NCBI GenBank assembly: GCA_023381535.1
Contig: JAMCSN010000312.1
Span: 1 to 27,529 of the forward strand
DNA: 27,529 nucleotides
Direction: 5' to 3'
From: Bacteroidota bacterium
GTDB lineage: Bacteria; Bacteroidota; Ignavibacteria; Ignavibacteriales; Melioribacteraceae
Shown: positions 14,970 through 23,921 of the stretch, one piece after another
Layout: each line of letters begins with the position of its first letter
How positions within the stretch are numbered: position 1 is the stretch's first letter
Translations under genes and position numbers: made by a program
Notes under the pieces: generated by a model
What the model was told of the DNA's origin: nothing
The model's database searches: none
Seen by the model: only the letters and a program-made list of their open reading frames with translations

Positions 14970-17426
14970 ATGAAAACATTAGCCGTAAAATTTTGCTCAC
15001 ATTCTTTTATAATTTTAGTAGTTTTTATTAGCCTAGTCTTAATCAAGTCTTCGGTGTACTCTCAAACAATGGATGAACTTCAAAAGAAGATTCGGCAGAG
15101 CGGAATGACTGAAGAACAATTGAAACAAAAGGCAGAAGCCGCAGGCTATACGTTAGAAGATTACAACAAACTTCAGCAGGCAAGTGCTAAGAAAGAAGCC
15201 GCCAACGTTTCGGCTACTTCCCAAGAAAAAGTGATAGTAACACCACCTAGTGTAACGAGAGCAGCTTCATTTGCCGTACCTGAATTTGAGGGAAGAGAAG
15301 GAGCGGGGGGACTTCAAGCTTTCGGATACAATGTTTTTAATTATTCACCATCTACGTTCGAACCGTCGTTGAATGTGCCAGTTCCGACCAATTATGTTGT
15401 TGGACCTGGTGACGAACTTGTTATAACGTTGTGGGGAGAAACCCAACTGGTAAATAATTTGACTGTTTCAAAAAATGGCGACATTTATATTCCAAATGTC
15501 GGTTTGGTGCCTGTAAACGGTTTGACTTTAAATGAAGTACGCAGCAGAATTTTTTCTGCGTTATCAAAAGTATATGCCTCATTGAAATCTGCAGATGTTA
15601 ACGCAAAAACAAAATTAGATGTTTCCACAGGCAAACTCCGCAGCGTTAAAGTCTATGTATTAGGTGAAGTGAATACTCCAGGTGGATATACACTTCCAGC
15701 TCTTTCGTCTTCATTTACCGCTTTATATTATTGCGGGGGACCGACGATAAACGGCTCTTTAAGAAATGTTCAGGTTATGCGCGCCGGTAAAATGATAGCT
15801 ACAATTGATCTTTACGAGTACCTGATTACCGGTAACAAATCAAAAGATGTAAGGTTGGAGGATGAAGATATAATATTTGTACCCCCTGTTGGAAAGAGAG
15901 TGGCTATCGCCGGGAATGCATTCCGACCGGGAATATATGAGCTAAAGGAAAACGAGAAACTAAACGACTTAATTAAATATGCCGGTGGATTAAAGTTCAC
16001 TGCTTATTTTGACCGTGTACATATTGAAAGAATAATTCCTTTTGCACAAAGAAAATCTTACGCGGATAATATTCTGAGTTTGGACCTTAATTTCAAAACG
16101 GTAAATGATTTGTTGAACGATAATTATTCGCTCGAAAGCGGAGATGTTGTTTCGATTCTGGGAATAAATAACTTGCCGGAAAATCGAGTTTCGATCACCG
16201 GATATGTAAAGAAGCCGGGAGTTTACGAACTCACTCCTCAAGGGATGCACGTAAAAGATTTGATCTTTAAGGCTGATTCTCTTTTGAAAGAAGCATTTGT
16301 TGATAAAGGAATTCTGATAAGAACTCTGCCGTCTGAGAAAAAGGAGATTTATAATTTCGATGTTGCGCTCGCACTGAAAGGAGATAAAGCCAATAATCTA
16401 TTGCTTCAGAATCGTGATGAAGTAAGAATATTTAATCAGCAGACATTTTTTCCAGCGCGTAGCGTTGAAATTTCCGGTGAGGTTAAGTTACCGGGGACAT
16501 ATACCCGGTATAAGGAGATGACAGTTGCGGAATTAATTACACTTGCCGGAGGATTAACCGATAAAGCTACTACAAAAGAGATAGAAATTACCCGGATGGA
16601 TACCACAAGCTCGGAGATTTATTCTCAGAAGTTTACAATAGCACTGCCTGAAGAATATTGGAAAGTGGCTAAGGGTGATGATTTTATGTTGAAAGATTTC
16701 GATAGAGTTTTAATTAAGTCCGATCCGCTGAAGAACTTTAATCAGACTGTAACCATTACTGGCGAAGTTAAATATCCGGGGACTTACACAATTCTGCACA
16801 GAGGTGAGAAACTATCTGAATTTATTAAACGAAGCGGGGGATTCAAGAAAAGCGCTTATTTGAAAGGCATCCTCGTTAAACGTGGAAATCCTATTTTTTC
16901 TTTGCTTCAGCCCATGAAAGTTCCAGATTCATTGAAATTAAAATACAATTCCGGTGTGCTTTATGATAAAACTAAATTTGACAGTCTTTACTCAGGTGTA
17001 ATTCCAATAAATTGGGAAGATATTGCTAATAATGGCAATAGTCTTTATGATTTAGTTTTATTCCCAGGAGACGAAGTTGTCGTTCATAAAGACCCCAGAG
17101 TTGTTTATGTGGCAGGCGAAGTGGGGCTTCCATCCAGTGTTCCATACAAAAAAGGCGCGAGTTTAAGTTACTATATTAAACAAGCTGGCGGATACACTGA
17201 GAATTCTGCCGATGGAGACGAAGTTGTTATTCAACCAAACGGTTCTAAGTGGGAATCCTCCGGATGGTTTTTCATTCCCAACGAGGAAATAAATTCCGGT
17301 GCGACGGTTTTCGTTCCGTTACGTATAAGTAAACCAAGTAATACCTGGCCGATCATTCGTGATATAGTAAGCGTGACGAGTTCGGCGGCAATATTGATCC
17401 TTAGCGTTAAAAATCTTTCAAAGTAA
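14970..17426 (+). CDS. Polysaccharide export protein with six SLBB repeats (Wza-like)
   Basis: This 818-residue secreted protein should form or line the outer-membrane/periplasmic channel for polysaccharide. A signal peptide (about 1-31) is followed by a helical segment and a Poly_export domain (about 138-200, YVVGPGDELVITLWGE). Six SLBB-type repeats then begin near residues 226, 310, 406, 498, 592 and 711, each with a G-x-V/A-x-x-P-G-Y pattern followed by a helix ending in a GG or equivalent. A hydrophobic helix (about 795-812) lies at the C-terminus. Classical Wza has about 380 residues and two or three such units, so this is the long form seen in Bacteroidota-related phyla. The lipobox Cys of Wza is absent. 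The Wzz-like partner follows 61 bases on. Confidence 0.92.
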   Translation: MKTLAVKFCSHSFIILVVFISLVLIKSSVYSQTMDELQKKIRQSGMTEEQLKQKAEAAGYTLEDYNKLQQASAKKEAANVSATSQEKVIVTPPSVTRAASFAVPEFEGREGAGGLQAFGYNVFNYSPSTFEPSLNVPVPTNYVVGPGDELVITLWGETQLVNNLTVSKNGDIYIPNVGLVPVNGLTLNEVRSRIFSALSKVYASLKSADVNAKTKLDVSTGKLRSVKVYVLGEVNTPGGYTLPALSSSFTALYYCGGPTINGSLRNVQVMRAGKMIATIDLYEYLITGNKSKDVRLEDEDIIFVPPVGKRVAIAGNAFRPGIYELKENEKLNDLIKYAGGLKFTAYFDRVHIERIIPFAQRKSYADNILSLDLNFKTVNDLLNDNYSLESGDVVSILGINNLPENRVSITGYVKKPGVYELTPQGMHVKDLIFKADSLLKEAFVDKGILIRTLPSEKKEIYNFDVALALKGDKANNLLLQNRDEVRIFNQQTFFPARSVEISGEVKLPGTYTRYKEMTVAELITLAGGLTDKATTKEIEITRMDTTSSEIYSQKFTIALPEEYWKVAKGDDFMLKDFDRVLIKSDPLKNFNQTVTITGEVKYPGTYTILHRGEKLSEFIKRSGGFKKSAYLKGILVKRGNPIFSLLQPMKVPDSLKLKYNSGVLYDKTKFDSLYSGVIPINWEDIANNGNSLYDLVLFPGDEVVVHKDPRVVYVAGEVGLPSSVPYKKGASLSYYIKQAGGYTENSADGDEVVIQPNGSKWESSGWFFIPNEEINSGATVFVPLRISKPSNTWPIIRDIVSVTSSAAILILSVKNLSK

Positions 17427-17487
17427 TATCGTAGTAGATGAGCGGAAGACAAAACTTTATTTGTTCACTTAAGAGATTTAATAAATT

Positions 17488-18516
17488 ATGAACGAACAGA
17501 TTCAAGACGAACAAAAACCTTTCAGTGAATCTTTGAAGGATTTCATTGCAAAAGTTAAACCTTATGCATTGTTGTTATGGAAGCGTAGATGGAAGCTAAT
17601 AACGTTTAACACCGTTGTCATGGTTATCACTGTTCTTTATCTACTTTTTTTAACAAAACCATACTTTAAAAGCTCGGTAACTATTCTTCCCAACTACGGT
17701 AATAAATCTTCAGAAATGTTGGGGCAACTTTCCGGTCTTGCTTCTTTGGCGGGAGTCAGTGTAGGGAGTGCTGATCCGACTCAAATCTATGAAAACTTAC
17801 TTAAAAGTGAATCGGTACTGAGCCCGGTCATTTATGCTAAATACCAAACTGAAGAATTTGAAAAACCGGTAAATCTAATTGAGTATTTCGAAATCAAACC
17901 AGACAAAAATTTGAACGACAGCTTGCAACAGAGAAAGATGTTCTTGCAGGCTTTTCAAGGACTATCAAAAGGTGTTATTACCACTGATGTGGACAGAATG
18001 ACAAAAATTCTTACGATAACTGTCCAAATGCCAGAATCAAAACTATCTGCTGAAGTTGCGAACAATATTGCCAAATCGCTTGATAATTATATCCGCACTC
18101 AGAGAAAATCATTTGCATCGGCGCAACGTGAATATCTTGATACTAGGGTAAAGCAAGTTAAAGACACGCTTAATCTATTTGAGGAGAGACTGAAAAATTT
18201 TAGAGAACAGAACAGGATGATTACTCAATCGCCCGAACTGCAGCTTGAGCAAGCCCGACTAATGCGAAATGTTGAGATACAGCAAACTATATATGGCGAA
18301 CTTGTTAAACAACTTGAGCTTGTGAAACTCGAAGAAGTTAGAGATACACCAGTCGTTAATGTTGAAGAGTATGCAAAGGAACCTATTATTAAAGCCGGGC
18401 CCAAACGTGCAGTTACTCTAATTGTTATTATGTTTTTTGCCGTAGTACTGTCTTCAGTGTATTATGCGTCAAAGGATAACCTGAAAGAGTTTGTAAAGAG
18501 TGTTAAGAAGTTGTAG
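17488..18516 (+). CDS. Wzz/Wzc-N-type polysaccharide chain-length determinant protein
   Basis: The 342-residue inner-membrane protein has membrane helices at about 37-56 and 307-327 with a periplasmic domain between them. It opens with LLWKRRWKLITFN before helix 1, has a long coiled-coil region (about 205-285, rich in Glu/Lys/Gln heptads) and a Pro-containing IIKAGPKRAV before helix 2. This is the polysaccharide co-polymerase layout. There is no C-terminal tyrosine-kinase domain and no separate BY-kinase nearby, so length control may use a kinase elsewhere or none. It probably shares a transcript with the SLBB export gene. Confidence 0.9.
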   Translation: MNEQIQDEQKPFSESLKDFIAKVKPYALLLWKRRWKLITFNTVVMVITVLYLLFLTKPYFKSSVTILPNYGNKSSEMLGQLSGLASLAGVSVGSADPTQIYENLLKSESVLSPVIYAKYQTEEFEKPVNLIEYFEIKPDKNLNDSLQQRKMFLQAFQGLSKGVITTDVDRMTKILTITVQMPESKLSAEVANNIAKSLDNYIRTQRKSFASAQREYLDTRVKQVKDTLNLFEERLKNFREQNRMITQSPELQLEQARLMRNVEIQQTIYGELVKQLELVKLEEVRDTPVVNVEEYAKEPIIKAGPKRAVTLIVIMFFAVVLSSVYYASKDNLKEFVKSVKKL

Positions 18517-18527
18517 GGAGGCGAAGC

Positions 18528-18551
18528 AGCTATTAGCGTTTAGCTTTTAGC
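18528..18551. repeat. 7-base tandem repeat between convergent genes
   Basis: AGCTATT, AGCGTTT, AGCTTTT and a final AGC follow one another with a 7-base period in the 59-base gap between the chain-length gene and the convergent envelope operon. No intrinsic terminator is visible there. Confidence 0.55.
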
Positions 18552-18575
18552 AAGGGACGGAATGCACGAAACTGA

Positions 18576-19442
18576 TTAGAAGAAATCAATAAAGAAACCT
18601 ATGCCGAACTTTTCAATTTTGCGGTAGTAGTACTCGCTGAAGTAGTTATTTCCTTTATAGTAATTAACATAAAGCACAATTCCTTTTTCAAACCAACTTC
18701 CGAACTTAATTCCAACAACGAAGTTATTATTACCAGCGTAAACAGGTAATCCTCTCAAATCTATTTGGTATGCAAGAAAAAGATTTGTCGGCTTAGAAAA
18801 AACATTGCCTATAATCTTATCCGAACTCAATTCAAAACCGGTGAAGAATGACCACTTCTTCAAAAAGTCGGGACGAATCAATGTCGAAAAAGAAGTTCCG
18901 CCGTAATAACGCAAAATTAGATTTGAAGAAGTTATTACGTGTCCCAGAGTTAACTCACCGAAATCTCGTGTGAATGGGATAGGGTTCGTGTTTTCCATCC
19001 ATTCGTTTTTGATTAAGTCGTAATGACCATCAACCATGTGTGCGCTGTTGTGAATAATCCGCAAGCGAAGTTGCAGCAGATTTTTATCGAACATCTTACT
19101 AAATGAAGCGTTACCACCAAAGAAACCGTCGAGCGCATCAATCTGAAGTCTATGTCCTTGAGAACTTGTTGACAAGGCGTAAGCAGTAAAATCGATGCCG
19201 AAAGTCAACCGGGCTTTTTCTTCCTTCCATGAAAAACCAAGAAGATCAATGCTGTTACCGATATCAACTTTCAGATTTGCATTATCCGGGAAATAGAGAA
19301 TCCCGATTCTCGCCTCCTGCATGTTAGCCTTAAACGGAATAATATTTAAGCCGGAAGGGATGAAAGTAAACTCAAAGTTTTCCTGCTGTGCATTGACTGC
19401 AAGGCTTGATAATAAAAAAATACAAATTAATAGTTTGCGCAT
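18576..19442 (-). CDS. DUF1207-like exported protein, probable outer-membrane beta-barrel
   Basis: This 288-residue protein has a clear signal peptide (MRKLLICIFLLSSLAVNAQ) followed by FTFIPSGLNIIPFKANMQEA. It then has many alternating strands and ends in an aromatic C-terminus (IGFFIDFF), as in outer-membrane barrels. The N-terminal IPSGL..PF.AN..EAR pattern resembles my memory of DUF1207, a family without known function; this is not verified. It is the last of three minus-strand envelope genes and starts 50 bases after the DUF2279-like gene stops. It converges on the polysaccharide genes. Role unknown. Confidence 0.8.
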   Translation of the reverse strand: MRKLLICIFLLSSLAVNAQQENFEFTFIPSGLNIIPFKANMQEARIGILYFPDNANLKVDIGNSIDLLGFSWKEEKARLTFGIDFTAYALSTSSQGHRLQIDALDGFFGGNASFSKMFDKNLLQLRLRIIHNSAHMVDGHYDLIKNEWMENTNPIPFTRDFGELTLGHVITSSNLILRYYGGTSFSTLIRPDFLKKWSFFTGFELSSDKIIGNVFSKPTNLFLAYQIDLRGLPVYAGNNNFVVGIKFGSWFEKGIVLYVNYYKGNNYFSEYYYRKIEKFGIGFFIDFF

Positions 19443-19492
19443 ATTTCAACTCAAGGAAATAGTTTATAACGAACAGTTGAGAATAATATTTT

Positions 19493-20548
19493 TTAGAAAT
19501 GGATTCCTCCAAGATTAATTTGAAACGGATATAAAATATAGAAACGAGCTTTGCCGGATGAGAATTCTACTGCAGGAGCCGGAAGTTTTATATAATTAAG
19601 AGTTTGTCTGAACCAATTCCAAAAATGTCCACCTTCAGGGAGAAGAGAAACAAGATCATAGTCAAGACCAATCACGAAACGTCTATGAGCTAGCTGATCG
19701 GGCGGATTATTCGGATCGACTTGTGCGTCAATTGCATCAGCCCCGTAACCGACGGCAACATTTAACCAAGGCAACCAATATTTTTCCATGCTCTTTGGAA
19801 TGATATTGTACAATTTAACAGAATACCAAAATGTAGAACTATTGTAGTCGTCAATAAAAGTACGCGGACGGCTGATCTTTGGTTTACCCGTCCACTCAGA
19901 CGGAATATACTGCCACTTTGGAGTAATGTTTTGCAGAACCGGAACAAAATGTTGTGCAAGAAAATAAACCGGACCTAGTGCATCGAAGTACCAATCAGAG
20001 GGGCTAAAACCCCAGTCTCTCGCAAATCCGTCTTCAGTTTCAACGTAAGTCTGATATAAAATGGCGAAAGCAGAACCGTAAATGTTGGCATCATCCCAGT
20101 TAACACCGCTGGCGATCAATCCTTCGCTAAGGAAATATGAGGTAAGGTAGCCGCCATAAAAATGTCCGGCTTTATCAACCTGCAAAGCGAAAGACCAATC
20201 TTCTTCAAAGTGGAAATTACTTCTATTGTTACTCCACCAGGCGTTCTGTTGGTGGAAGTGAAGCCAAACCAATGTGCCCAAATAAATTCCTCCAATTACA
20301 GAAGCAGTAGCCGGACGAAATTTTGTTTTGAGCAACGGTAATGAACCATCGATGGTGTAGCGTTTGTTGCCTGCGTAGGTAAATTGACTTGCTGGGACGA
20401 AGAGTTGCGCGGTATCGGAAGCGTGCAATGAATCAATAAGAGTATTCTTAACTTTTGAAGAATCTTGCGCGTAGCTATTTAGAGAAAAGCTCATAAAGAG
20501 TAATATGAATATTGTGATAAAAGTATTTTTGAATAAGAATTCTTTCAT
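19493..20548 (-). CDS. DUF2279-like envelope protein
   Basis: A longer frame extends to 20605, but I place the start at ATG 20548. From there a normal signal peptide begins (MKEFLFKNTFITIFILLFMS, ending near NSYAQ), and the extension would overlap the upstream gene. The 351-residue product has the hallmarks of DUF2279: WLHFHQQNAWW, then QVDKAGHFYGGYLTSYFLSEG, a TYVETEDGFARDWGFSPSD stretch and DALGPVYFLAQ. The conserved His and acidic residues recall the membrane-associated families that contain a KxGH motif. A function is not established. It ends in strands (ARFYILYPFQINLGG) like a barrel terminus. It is the middle gene of three. Confidence 0.85.
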   Translation of the reverse strand: MKEFLFKNTFITIFILLFMSFSLNSYAQDSSKVKNTLIDSLHASDTAQLFVPASQFTYAGNKRYTIDGSLPLLKTKFRPATASVIGGIYLGTLVWLHFHQQNAWWSNNRSNFHFEEDWSFALQVDKAGHFYGGYLTSYFLSEGLIASGVNWDDANIYGSAFAILYQTYVETEDGFARDWGFSPSDWYFDALGPVYFLAQHFVPVLQNITPKWQYIPSEWTGKPKISRPRTFIDDYNSSTFWYSVKLYNIIPKSMEKYWLPWLNVAVGYGADAIDAQVDPNNPPDQLAHRRFVIGLDYDLVSLLPEGGHFWNWFRQTLNYIKLPAPAVEFSSGKARFYILYPFQINLGGIHF

Positions 20549-20579
20549 TACCGATAAAATTTTCCTTTTTTGTTTCGGC

Positions 20580-21161
20580 TTACTTTGTATGAAAACTAAA
20601 AGCAACTATAGCGAACGTTCCTTTCAAACAGTCTGCATCCGAGTTTGAAACACCTTTTGTATAACTTATGAATCGATAACCGAGTCCAAGGTTTAATCTA
20701 AGCCACTGCAGGATTTCTATCTCCGATGATAATTCTGGTTCCCAAGCTAAAAAATTGTTAGTAGAAAAATTAATGTTACTATTTGACGAAGCTGATTTGT
20801 AAAATGCACCCGACCCGGCGAAAAATGAAACTGAAATTCTGGTTTGATCGAATTTAAGAAGCAACGTTTCTAGTTCAAGACCTCCCATATTGAAATGAAC
20901 AACCGCATCTTGAGAATTTACCTTAGGGACTGCTAAGGAATTCACAGAAGCATAGTAACCTCCTCCAATCGAGAAGTGTTCATGAATTACAAAACCGAAC
21001 CGCGCACCGGTAGTAAAAGAAGTTTGACCCAAGATTGATTGAACCTTAAAAGACGGCTCAATGGAAGCACCGTATTCCGAACGTTGTGCATAAATGTTGA
21101 ATGAGTAGTAAAGCAAAAATAGAAGGGTGATTAAAGAAATTCCGGAGTAGCGTTTCGTCAT
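20580..21161 (-). CDS. Small outer-membrane beta-barrel protein
   Basis: The 193-residue product has a signal peptide (about 1-26, ending NIYAQ). Eight or so amphipathic strands follow, for example SFTTGARFGFVIHEHFSIGGGYYASV, and it ends TFAIVAFSFHTK with an alternating terminal strand. This is the pattern of eight-stranded OmpX/OmpA-like barrels, though I recognise no specific family. It is the first of three same-strand envelope genes; the DUF2279-like gene begins 31 bases after its stop. Confidence 0.78.
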   Translation of the reverse strand: MTKRYSGISLITLLFLLYYSFNIYAQRSEYGASIEPSFKVQSILGQTSFTTGARFGFVIHEHFSIGGGYYASVNSLAVPKVNSQDAVVHFNMGGLELETLLLKFDQTRISVSFFAGSGAFYKSASSNSNINFSTNNFLAWEPELSSEIEILQWLRLNLGLGYRFISYTKGVSNSDADCLKGTFAIVAFSFHTK

Positions 21162-21289
21162 AGTGTATTCGCGTGATTAGTACAATTTGATTTTGCTCTA
21201 AATCAATATATCACATTTTACGAATCATTTCTATAGCAGAAATCGATTGAATATTGGGAAGGACTTAAAATCTCAAAAAGTGGAAAGCA

Positions 21290-21342
21290 TGGATTCCGGA
21301 TCCCGCCCAAGAGATGGCGGGCAGGCAAGTCCGGAATGACAA
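21290..21342. repeat. 53-bp dispersed palindromic repeat, copy 1
   Basis: The outer arms ATTCCGGA (21293-21300) and TCCGGAAT (21330-21337) are perfect inverses. Inside them CCCGCC (21302-21307) pairs with GGCGGG (21316-21321). The whole 53 bases recur at 26344-26396 with one difference. It lies downstream of groEL and upstream of the small barrel gene, outside coding sequence. Confidence 0.85.
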
Positions 21343-21388
21343 CGTGAAGTCAAAAATGCTTTATTATGAACATGACTTTATCGAAATA

Positions 21389-21414
21389 AAAAGTCCCGCG
21401 AGTGCGGGACTTTT
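21389..21414 (-). terminator. Intrinsic terminator of groES-groEL
   Basis: AAAAGTCCCGC (21389-21399) and GCGGGACTTTT (21404-21414) form a perfect 11-bp stem around a 4-base loop. On the minus strand it starts 27 bases after the groEL stop and continues into a T-rich run, as required for rho-independent termination. Confidence 0.9.
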
Positions 21415-21440
21415 CTGTTTGTGCATCTTGATACTTATTC

Positions 21441-23084
<1,644 letters not shown>

Positions 23085-23100
23085 TTATAATTCAAAACTT

Positions 23101-23397
23101 TTATTTAACGATTCCGTAAATGTCGCTTTCGCGCATGATTAAATATTCCTCACCGTCAATCTTAACTTCGGTACCGGAATACTTTCCGTAAAGAACTACG
23201 TCTCCTACCTTGAGAGACATGGCGACGGTTTTTCCGTCATCTGTTACTTTACCTGAACCAACTGCGACAATGGTTCCTTCGACCGGTTTTTCTTTTGCTG
23301 TGTCCGGAAGAATGATTCCGCCTTTTGTGGTTTCTTCCGCTTCTTTCGGTTTAACAATAACTCTGTCAGCTAATGGTTTGATTTTGAAATCAGCCAT
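23101..23397 (-). CDS. groES: Co-chaperonin GroES (Hsp10)
   Basis: GroES is the heptameric lid of the GroEL chamber. The 98-residue protein starts [20 protein letters not shown] and has the mobile loop [18 protein letters not shown] that docks onto GroEL. The roof-region VGSGK and the [19 protein letters not shown] end are also present. Length is typical. A full AAGGAGGT Shine-Dalgarno stands before the ATG. The CIRCE element in its leader marks it as heat-inducible. Confidence 0.98.
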   Translation of the reverse strand: MADFKIKPLADRVIVKPKEAEETTKGGIILPDTAKEKPVEGTIVAVGSGKVTDDGKTVAMSLKVGDVVLYGKYSGTEVKIDGEEYLIMRESDIYGIVK

Positions 23398-23427
23398 TTT
23401 AGACCTCCTTGTTTGTGAATTAGTTTG

Positions 23428-23454
23428 TTAGCACTCTCTATTTTGGAGTGCTAA
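23428..23454. promoter_or_regulatory. CIRCE operator (HrcA binding site)
   Basis: TTAGCACTC (23428-23436) and GAGTGCTAA (23446-23454) are separated by exactly 9 bases, a perfect match to the CIRCE consensus. It lies 31-57 bases upstream of the groES ATG and overlaps the -10 box, so HrcA binding should block RNA polymerase. Confidence 0.97.
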
Positions 23455-23481
23455 TATAATTTGTGTCGGTAAATTTGTCAA
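23453..23481 (-). promoter_or_regulatory. Sigma70-type promoter of groES-groEL
   Basis: On the minus strand TTGACA (23481-23476) is followed after 17 bases by TATATT (23458-23453). The -10 shares two bases with the CIRCE element, the arrangement expected for HrcA-repressed heat-shock operons. Confidence 0.88.
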
Positions 23482-23509
23482 GTCCTATAAAAAATTTTGA
23501 GGCATGGAA

Positions 23510-23553
23510 CAGGCTTGTTATAGACTTGTTACAGGCTTGGTAGAGGTTAGATA
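23510..23553. repeat. 11-base phased direct repeat
   Basis: CAGGCTTGTTA, TAGACTTGTTA, CAGGCTTGGTA and GAGGTTAGATA follow end to end; the first three share nine or more of their 11 bases and the fourth is diverged. The unit length is about one helical turn, so all copies would face the same side of the DNA. They lie 29 bases upstream of the groES -35 box. Confidence 0.7.
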
Positions 23554-23766
23554 GGGTTCTGTGACAAAAAGACAGAAATGGTGTAGATAGACTGAATTAG
23601 AATATGAAAATCTTAGCAACTTAGCGTATAATGACCACAATTACTTTTACTGCTTTCCGGTGACGAATTTTATTTTGAATCGGCAAAATGTTATGAATGT
23701 TCTTGAAGCTTATCCCAACAGCATAACGATGGGTCGATGCGGAAGTCGAGTGCGAGAATGCTACCC

Positions 23767-23787
23767 GGTCGATTCAGAGAATCGACC
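23767..23787. repeat. Perfect inverted repeat, 9-bp arms
   Basis: GGTCGATTC (23767-23775) and GAATCGACC (23779-23787) are perfect inverses around AGA. No T-tract follows on either strand, so it is more like a dispersed palindromic repeat than a terminator. Confidence 0.6.
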
Positions 23788-23813
23788 TACAGAAAGAGTA
23801 ATTGATATCAAAC

Positions 23814-23840
23814 TTGAGGAGGGTGATTTGAGATTATAAT
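23814..23840 (+). promoter_or_regulatory. Candidate promoter of dehydrogenase-epimerase genes
   Basis: TTGAGG (23814-23819) and TATAAT (23835-23840) are separated by 15 bases, shorter than the ideal 17. A start near 23847 would give a leader of about 75 bases that contains both hairpins at 23860-23906. Confidence 0.38.
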
Positions 23841-23859
23841 GATGGGTGCGAGACAAAAT

Positions 23860-23906
23860 TTGAATTGTTCATTCAACAACGCTTATTTTAGAAACCATAA
23901 AATAAG
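23860..23906 (+). promoter_or_regulatory. Two hairpins in the leader of the dehydrogenase gene
   Basis: TTGAAT (23860-23865) pairs with ATTCAA (23871-23876), or alternatively TTGTT (23865-23869) with AACAA (23875-23879). CTTATTTTA (23882-23890) pairs perfectly with TAAAATAAG (23898-23906) around GAAACCA. The second stem ends 15 bases before the ATG at 23922, close to the ribosome site. Confidence 0.45.
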
Positions 23907-23921
23907 ATTACGGGGTTTCAG

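Larger units (their letters stand above)
23482..23921. other. Intergenic region between groES promoter and dehydrogenase gene
   Basis: No convincing gene is seen in these 440 bases. A 48-codon frame at 23693-23839 runs through an inverted repeat and has no ribosome site. The region holds an 11-base phased repeat (23510-23553), a perfect inverted repeat GGTCGATTC-AGA-GAATCGACC (23767-23787), a candidate promoter (23814-23840) and two leader hairpins (23860-23906). Confidence 0.75.

Noticed and set aside
18517..18575. Bidirectional terminator between the convergent chain-length and DUF1207-like genes
   Set aside because: Only a 7-base tandem repeat is seen; no stable stem with a T-tract on either strand.
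20549..20605. Longer N-terminus for the DUF2279-like protein
   Set aside because: The extension is basic and precedes an already complete signal peptide, and it overlaps the end of the upstream gene.
23693..23839. 48-codon open frame in the groES-dehydrogenase gap
   Set aside because: It has no ribosome site, runs through the perfect inverted repeat at 23767-23787 and shows no recognisable domain.
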